From NCBI RefSeq assembly GCF_000203915.1, contig NC_008390.1:3224001-3288000 (forward strand): a stretch of 64,000 nt of DNA, written 5' to 3'. Of this stretch, positions 60,491 through 64,000 are shown piece after piece. Numbering within the stretch: position 1 is the stretch's first letter; each line of letters begins with the position of its first letter. This stretch comes from Burkholderia ambifaria AMMD (GTDB lineage Bacteria; Pseudomonadota; Gammaproteobacteria; Burkholderiales; Burkholderiaceae). The translations under genes and the position numbers were made by a program. The notes under the pieces are model-generated. The model had not been told where the DNA came from. It worked only from the letters and a program-made list of their open reading frames with translations, and ran no database searches.

Positions 60491-61261
60491 ATGAATACTC
60501 AAGACAATCCGCTTTCACACCTGTTCGACAACAACGACGCCTGGGTCAAGCGCCAGCTCGCCGACGATCCCGACTTCTTCGCGCGTCTCGCCGACCAGCA
60601 GGCGCCGGAATATCTGTGGATCGGCTGCTCGGATTCGCGCGTGCCCGCGAACCAGATCATCGGCCTGCCGCCGGGCGAAGTGTTCGTGCACCGCAACATC
60701 GCGAACGTCGTCGTGCACAGCGACCTGAACTGCCTGTCGGTGATCCAGTTCGCGGTCGATATCCTGCGCGTGAAGCACATCATGGTGGTCGGCCACTACG
60801 GCTGCTCGGGCGTGAACGCAGCGCTGCACAACCGCCGCGTCGGCCTCGCCGACAACTGGCTGCACCACGTGCAGGACGTGCGCGAACGCCACGCGGCGCT
60901 GCTCGACGAATGGCCGGTCGGCGAGGCGCGCTATCGCCGCCTGATCGAACTGAACTCGATCGAGCAGGTCGTCAACGTGTGCCGCACGACGATCGTCAAC
61001 GACGCGTGGGCGCGCGGCCAGTCGCTCACCGTGCACGGCCTCGTGTACGGCGTGCACGACGGGCGGATGCGCAACCTCGGGATGGCCGTGTCGAACTTCG
61101 ACGCGCTCGACGCAACCTACAAGCGCTGCGTCGCGGCGCTCACCGCGCGCGGCCAGCATGCGCCGGACAACGACATGGTCGCGGCGGACGCCGCGCAGCT
61201 CGACGACGTCGCGCAGGCGGTCGCCGATACGCTCAAGCCGGCGTGCGGCGACGCGAAGTAA
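60491..61261 (+). CDS. can: Beta-carbonic anhydrase
   Basis: A 256-residue enzyme. The zinc ligands are C46, H102 and C105, with the D48-R50 dyad (GCSDSRVPAN; VGHYGCSG). It interconverts CO2 and bicarbonate in the cytoplasm for carboxylases. It is 79 bases downstream of aceK and 129 before an SDR, all on the plus strand; no functional link is implied. Zinc- and dyad-forming residues are all present. Confidence 0.94.
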   Translation: MNTQDNPLSHLFDNNDAWVKRQLADDPDFFARLADQQAPEYLWIGCSDSRVPANQIIGLPPGEVFVHRNIANVVVHSDLNCLSVIQFAVDILRVKHIMVVGHYGCSGVNAALHNRRVGLADNWLHHVQDVRERHAALLDEWPVGEARYRRLIELNSIEQVVNVCRTTIVNDAWARGQSLTVHGLVYGVHDGRMRNLGMAVSNFDALDATYKRCVAALTARGQHAPDNDMVAADAAQLDDVAQAVADTLKPACGDAK

Positions 61262-61390
61262 CCGGCGCCGGCGCACACGCGCCGCGCGTCCTCCGGCTGA
61301 AGATGCACGCGAGCCTGGCCGCGACGGGTAGCGAACTGATCTGACACCGACACTGCCGCCACGGCGGTGCAACGCAAAGGAGCGGCGAAC

Positions 61391-62068
61391 ATGAAAACCG
61401 TACTGATCGTCGGCGCATCGCGCGGCTTGGGGCGCGAATTCGTCCGGCAATACCGCCGCGACGGCTGGAACGTGATCGCGACCGCCCGCGACGACGCATC
61501 GCTCGCCGCGCTGCGCGAACTCGGCGCGCAAGCGTATGCGCTCGACATCGCGCAACCCGAACAGATCGCGGCGCTCGGCTGGAAGCTCGACGGCGAACGG
61601 CTCGACGCGGCCGTGCTCGTGTCGGGCGTGTACGGGCCGCGCACCGAAGGCGTCGAGACGATCGGCGCCGAGGATTTCGACGCGGTGATGCATACGAACG
61701 TGCGCGGGCCGATGCAGCTGCTGCCGATCCTGCTGCCGCTCGTCGAGGACGCGCGCGGCGTGCTGGCCGTCGTCTCGAGCCGGATGGGCAGCATCGCGGA
61801 AGCGACCGGCACGACCGGCTGGCTGTACCGTGCGAGCAAGGCCGCGCTGAACGACGTGCTGCGCATCGCGTCGCTGCAGACGCGCCACGCCGCGTGCATC
61901 TCGCTCCATCCCGGCTGGGTGCGCACCGACATGGGCGGCGCGCAGGCCGCGATCGATCCGGAAACCAGCGTGACCGGCATGCGCCGCGTGATCGCCGAAG
62001 CCGGCGCGGACGTGTCCCGCGCCAACGGCCGTTTCTTCCAGTACGACGGCGTCGAGCTCAGTTGGTGA
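61391..62068 (+). CDS. Short-chain dehydrogenase/reductase (CsgA-like)
   Basis: A 225-residue SDR with the NAD(P) motif GASRGLG (8-14), S129/S130, and Y146-x3-K150 (YRASK). AAGGAG lies upstream of the ATG at 61391. It resembles the CsgA/sniffer-like group of SDRs, whose substrates vary. It is followed after 39 bases by ychJ. Confidence 0.88.
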   Translation: MKTVLIVGASRGLGREFVRQYRRDGWNVIATARDDASLAALRELGAQAYALDIAQPEQIAALGWKLDGERLDAAVLVSGVYGPRTEGVETIGAEDFDAVMHTNVRGPMQLLPILLPLVEDARGVLAVVSSRMGSIAEATGTTGWLYRASKAALNDVLRIASLQTRHAACISLHPGWVRTDMGGAQAAIDPETSVTGMRRVIAEAGADVSRANGRFFQYDGVELSW

Positions 62069-62107
62069 GCCGGCATGACAACCCGGCGTCGTTAATTCAC
62101 GATTCGC

Positions 62108-62545
62108 ATGAATTTGAACCGACCTGACGCGTGCCCGTGCGGCGGCGCGTCCCCCACTCCCGCCGGCAAAGCCCCGGCGCCGCGCTATGCGGCGTGCTGC
62201 GGGCGCTTCATCGACGGCGGCGAAGCCGCGCCCACCGCGCTCGAGTTGATGCGCTCGCGGTACACTGCGTACGTGCTCGGCGCGACCGACTACCTGCGCG
62301 CGACCTGGGACGCACGCACCTGCCCGGCCGATCTCGATGCCGACCCGAATGCGCCCGACGCGCCGCGCTGGCTCGGCTTGGCGGTCAAACGCCACGCGCT
62401 GCTGGACGAACGGCACGCGGAGGTCGAGTTCGTGGCCCGCTACAAGGTCGGCGGGCGCGCGTACCGGCTCCACGAGACGAGTCGCTTCGCCCGCGACGAG
62501 CACGGTTTCTGGCGTTATGTCGACGGCGAAGTAAGTGAACGCTGA
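62108..62545 (+). CDS. ychJ: YchJ family (UPF0225) protein
   Basis: A 145-residue YchJ protein. Two cysteine clusters, CPCGG (near residue 9) and YAACCGRFIDGG (near 28), form a SEC-C-like metal-binding element. The rest is the NTF2-like domain (LMRSRYTAYVLGATDYLRATW). Function is unknown. It follows an SDR gene and precedes a secreted hydrolase. Confidence 0.85.
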   Translation: MNLNRPDACPCGGASPTPAGKAPAPRYAACCGRFIDGGEAAPTALELMRSRYTAYVLGATDYLRATWDARTCPADLDADPNAPDAPRWLGLAVKRHALLDERHAEVEFVARYKVGGRAYRLHETSRFARDEHGFWRYVDGEVSER

Positions 62546-62653
62546 CAAATAGTTGCCGTGTCAGACGCCGGGTAATTCCCGCATTGCACAACCTGAATTT
62601 GTCGGGCTACGATGGCCCCTCGGATCGGTCATGTTGCATGGCAGGGCTTACGA

Positions 62654-63910
62654 ATGGCGTTCAGCAAAGTATTGGTGGGATGGATGGCGGCCTGTGCGCT
62701 GTCGGCCGCTCAGGCCGGTGCGCTGCCGAACGCAAATACCGGCGCGGCCGCAGCCGCCGGCTCGCTCGCCCATGCCGAGCGCTTCGATTACGGCGATTCG
62801 CGCCTCCCGCAAGTTGCCGCGAACCTCAACGAACAAGTCATCAGCATTCCGGCCGATGCGTCGGGCACCGTGATGCTCGAGGCCACGCTGTTCAAGCCGG
62901 ACGGCCCCGGCCCGTTCCCGCTCGTCGTCTTCAACCACGGCAAGAACACCGGCGATCTGCATCTGCAGCCGCGCAGCCGGCCGCTCGCGTTCGCCCGTGA
63001 ATTCGTGCGCCGCGGCTATGCGGTGATCGCGCCGAACCGCCAAGGCTTCGCCGGGTCGGGCGGCACGTACCAGCAGGAAGGCTGCAACGTCCGCAAGAAC
63101 GGCCTCGCGCAGGCCGCCGACGTCGCCGCGACGGTCCGCTACATGTCGCGTCAGTCGTACATCGATGCGTCGCGCATCGTCGTCGCCGGCACGTCGCATG
63201 GCGGCCTCGCGTCGGTCGCGTACGGCACCGAAGCGGCGCCCGGCGTGCGCGGCATCATCAACTTCTCCGGCGGGCTGCGCCAGGATCTCTGCGACGGCTG
63301 GCAGCGCAATCTCGTCGAAGCATTCGACCAGTACGGCGCGCATACGGCCGTGCGCTCGCTGTGGCTGTACGGCGACAACGATTCGGTGTGGACGCCCGCG
63401 CTCGTCGCGCAGATGCACGACGCGTACGTGTCGCACGGCACGCAGGCGCAGTTCATCGATTTCGGCCGCTACAAGGACGACGCGCACCGGCTGATCGTCG
63501 ATCGCGACGGCGTGCCCGTGTGGTGGCCGGCCGTGCATGCGTTCCTCGCGGACCTGAGCCTGCCGACCTCGGTGCGCTATGCGGTCGCGAACCCGCACGA
63601 GCCGAATGCGACCGGCTACGCGTCGATCGATGCGGTCGAGGCGGTGCCGTTCCTCGACGCGGCCGGCCGCGAAGGCTATCGCCGCTTCCTGAGCCAGCAT
63701 CCGAGCCGCGCGTTCGCGGTGTCCGCCGAAGGCGCGTGGTCGTGGGCCGAAGGCGGCGACGACCCGATGGCGCTCGCGCTCGACAACTGCACGAAGCAGG
63801 GTGCGGGTGCGTGCCGGCTGTATGCGGTGAACGACCGCGTCGTGTGGAACGGCGCGACGCAGACGGCCGACAACGGCGACGCCGATACGCACGCGCTGGC
63901 TTCGCGCTGA
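62654..63910 (+). CDS. Secreted alpha/beta hydrolase (dienelactone hydrolase-like)
   Basis: A 418-residue protein with a signal peptide (cleavage near AAQAGA, residue 22). The nucleophile elbow is GTSHGG (VVAGTSHGGLASVAYG) in a DLH-type core starting LFKPDGPGPFPLVVFNHG. The C-terminal third (after about 290), with FLSQHPSRAFAVSAEGAWSWAEGG, is an extension found in a subset of such secreted hydrolases. The substrate is unknown. The last 90 bases of the window after it show nothing. Confidence 0.82.
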   Translation: MAFSKVLVGWMAACALSAAQAGALPNANTGAAAAAGSLAHAERFDYGDSRLPQVAANLNEQVISIPADASGTVMLEATLFKPDGPGPFPLVVFNHGKNTGDLHLQPRSRPLAFAREFVRRGYAVIAPNRQGFAGSGGTYQQEGCNVRKNGLAQAADVAATVRYMSRQSYIDASRIVVAGTSHGGLASVAYGTEAAPGVRGIINFSGGLRQDLCDGWQRNLVEAFDQYGAHTAVRSLWLYGDNDSVWTPALVAQMHDAYVSHGTQAQFIDFGRYKDDAHRLIVDRDGVPVWWPAVHAFLADLSLPTSVRYAVANPHEPNATGYASIDAVEAVPFLDAAGREGYRRFLSQHPSRAFAVSAEGAWSWAEGGDDPMALALDNCTKQGAGACRLYAVNDRVVWNGATQTADNGDADTHALASR

Positions 63911-64000
63911 TCGCGGATGGCGGATGGCGACGCCCAGGATCGGGCGGTTTCGGCATCGTCTTCTTCGCTTCTGTCCCTGCTCCCGGTAACTGAGCGCTCG

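Overview
The window looks like a stretch of a Burkholderia chromosome, most likely the B. cepacia complex or a close relative. This rests on very high GC, GC-rich third codon positions, and gene content typical of that group: a PhaM-like granule protein, DUF3567 and DUF1840 proteins, methionine synthase split into two genes, and a dacA-dat-ybeD / lipB-lipA neighbourhood. This is inference from familiarity with the families, not from a search. I see no rRNA, tRNA, insertion sequence, prophage, integrase or CRISPR array. Almost everything is core metabolism or housekeeping.

Layout. 1-7.8 kb: a TlpA-like thioredoxin, then dctA-dctB-dctD (C4-dicarboxylate uptake and its two-component control) and yjcH-actP (acetate uptake), all on the minus strand. 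7.8-14.9 kb: a minus-strand beta-oxidation operon (fused hydratase/dehydrogenase, two acyl-CoA dehydrogenases, a CaiB/BaiF CoA-transferase) with a divergent LysR regulator; it resembles dicarboxylate (pimelate-type) degradation. 15-16.9 kb: a lipid-anchored gamma-glutamyltransferase. 17.2-23 kb: lipA and lipB, a DUF2917/LysR pair, ybeD, D-amino acid aminotransferase and dacA. 23.5-29.5 kb: a hydrolase, a thioredoxin-like ferredoxin, a VanZ-family protein, and a four-gene Mla/MCE lipid-transport operon. 29.8-35.1 kb: a CpdB-like nucleotidase, a Sel1-repeat protein, birA-coaX and a small membrane protein. 35.1-43.6 kb: heptose adenylyltransferase, a ferritin-like di-iron protein, patatin, PhaM, enoyl-CoA hydratase, a FAH-family hydrolase with divergent IclR regulator, and a DUF3108 protein with a TonB-like N-terminus. 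43.9-53.1 kb: DUF3567, the two MetH halves, DUF1840, argS, a SPOR protein, dsbA and an SDR. 53.4-64 kb: a peptide-binding protein, an ABC-F ATPase, an MBL hydrolase, aceK, carbonic anhydrase, an SDR, ychJ and a secreted alpha/beta hydrolase.

The left third reads as an organic-acid utilisation region: uptake of C4-dicarboxylates and acetate next to beta-oxidation of longer acids. The most informative unannotated structure is upstream of dctA. There are two perfect 24-bp dyads with a shared core, an AT-rich stretch, a good sigma-54 -24/-12 element, and a leader holding an 11-codon reading frame with a strong ribosome binding site and a long stem-loop. Three tandem 49-bp hairpin repeats lie just upstream of yjcH-actP. 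I found no clear previously undescribed multi-gene system. The most novel material is regulatory DNA and a few unusual domain combinations.
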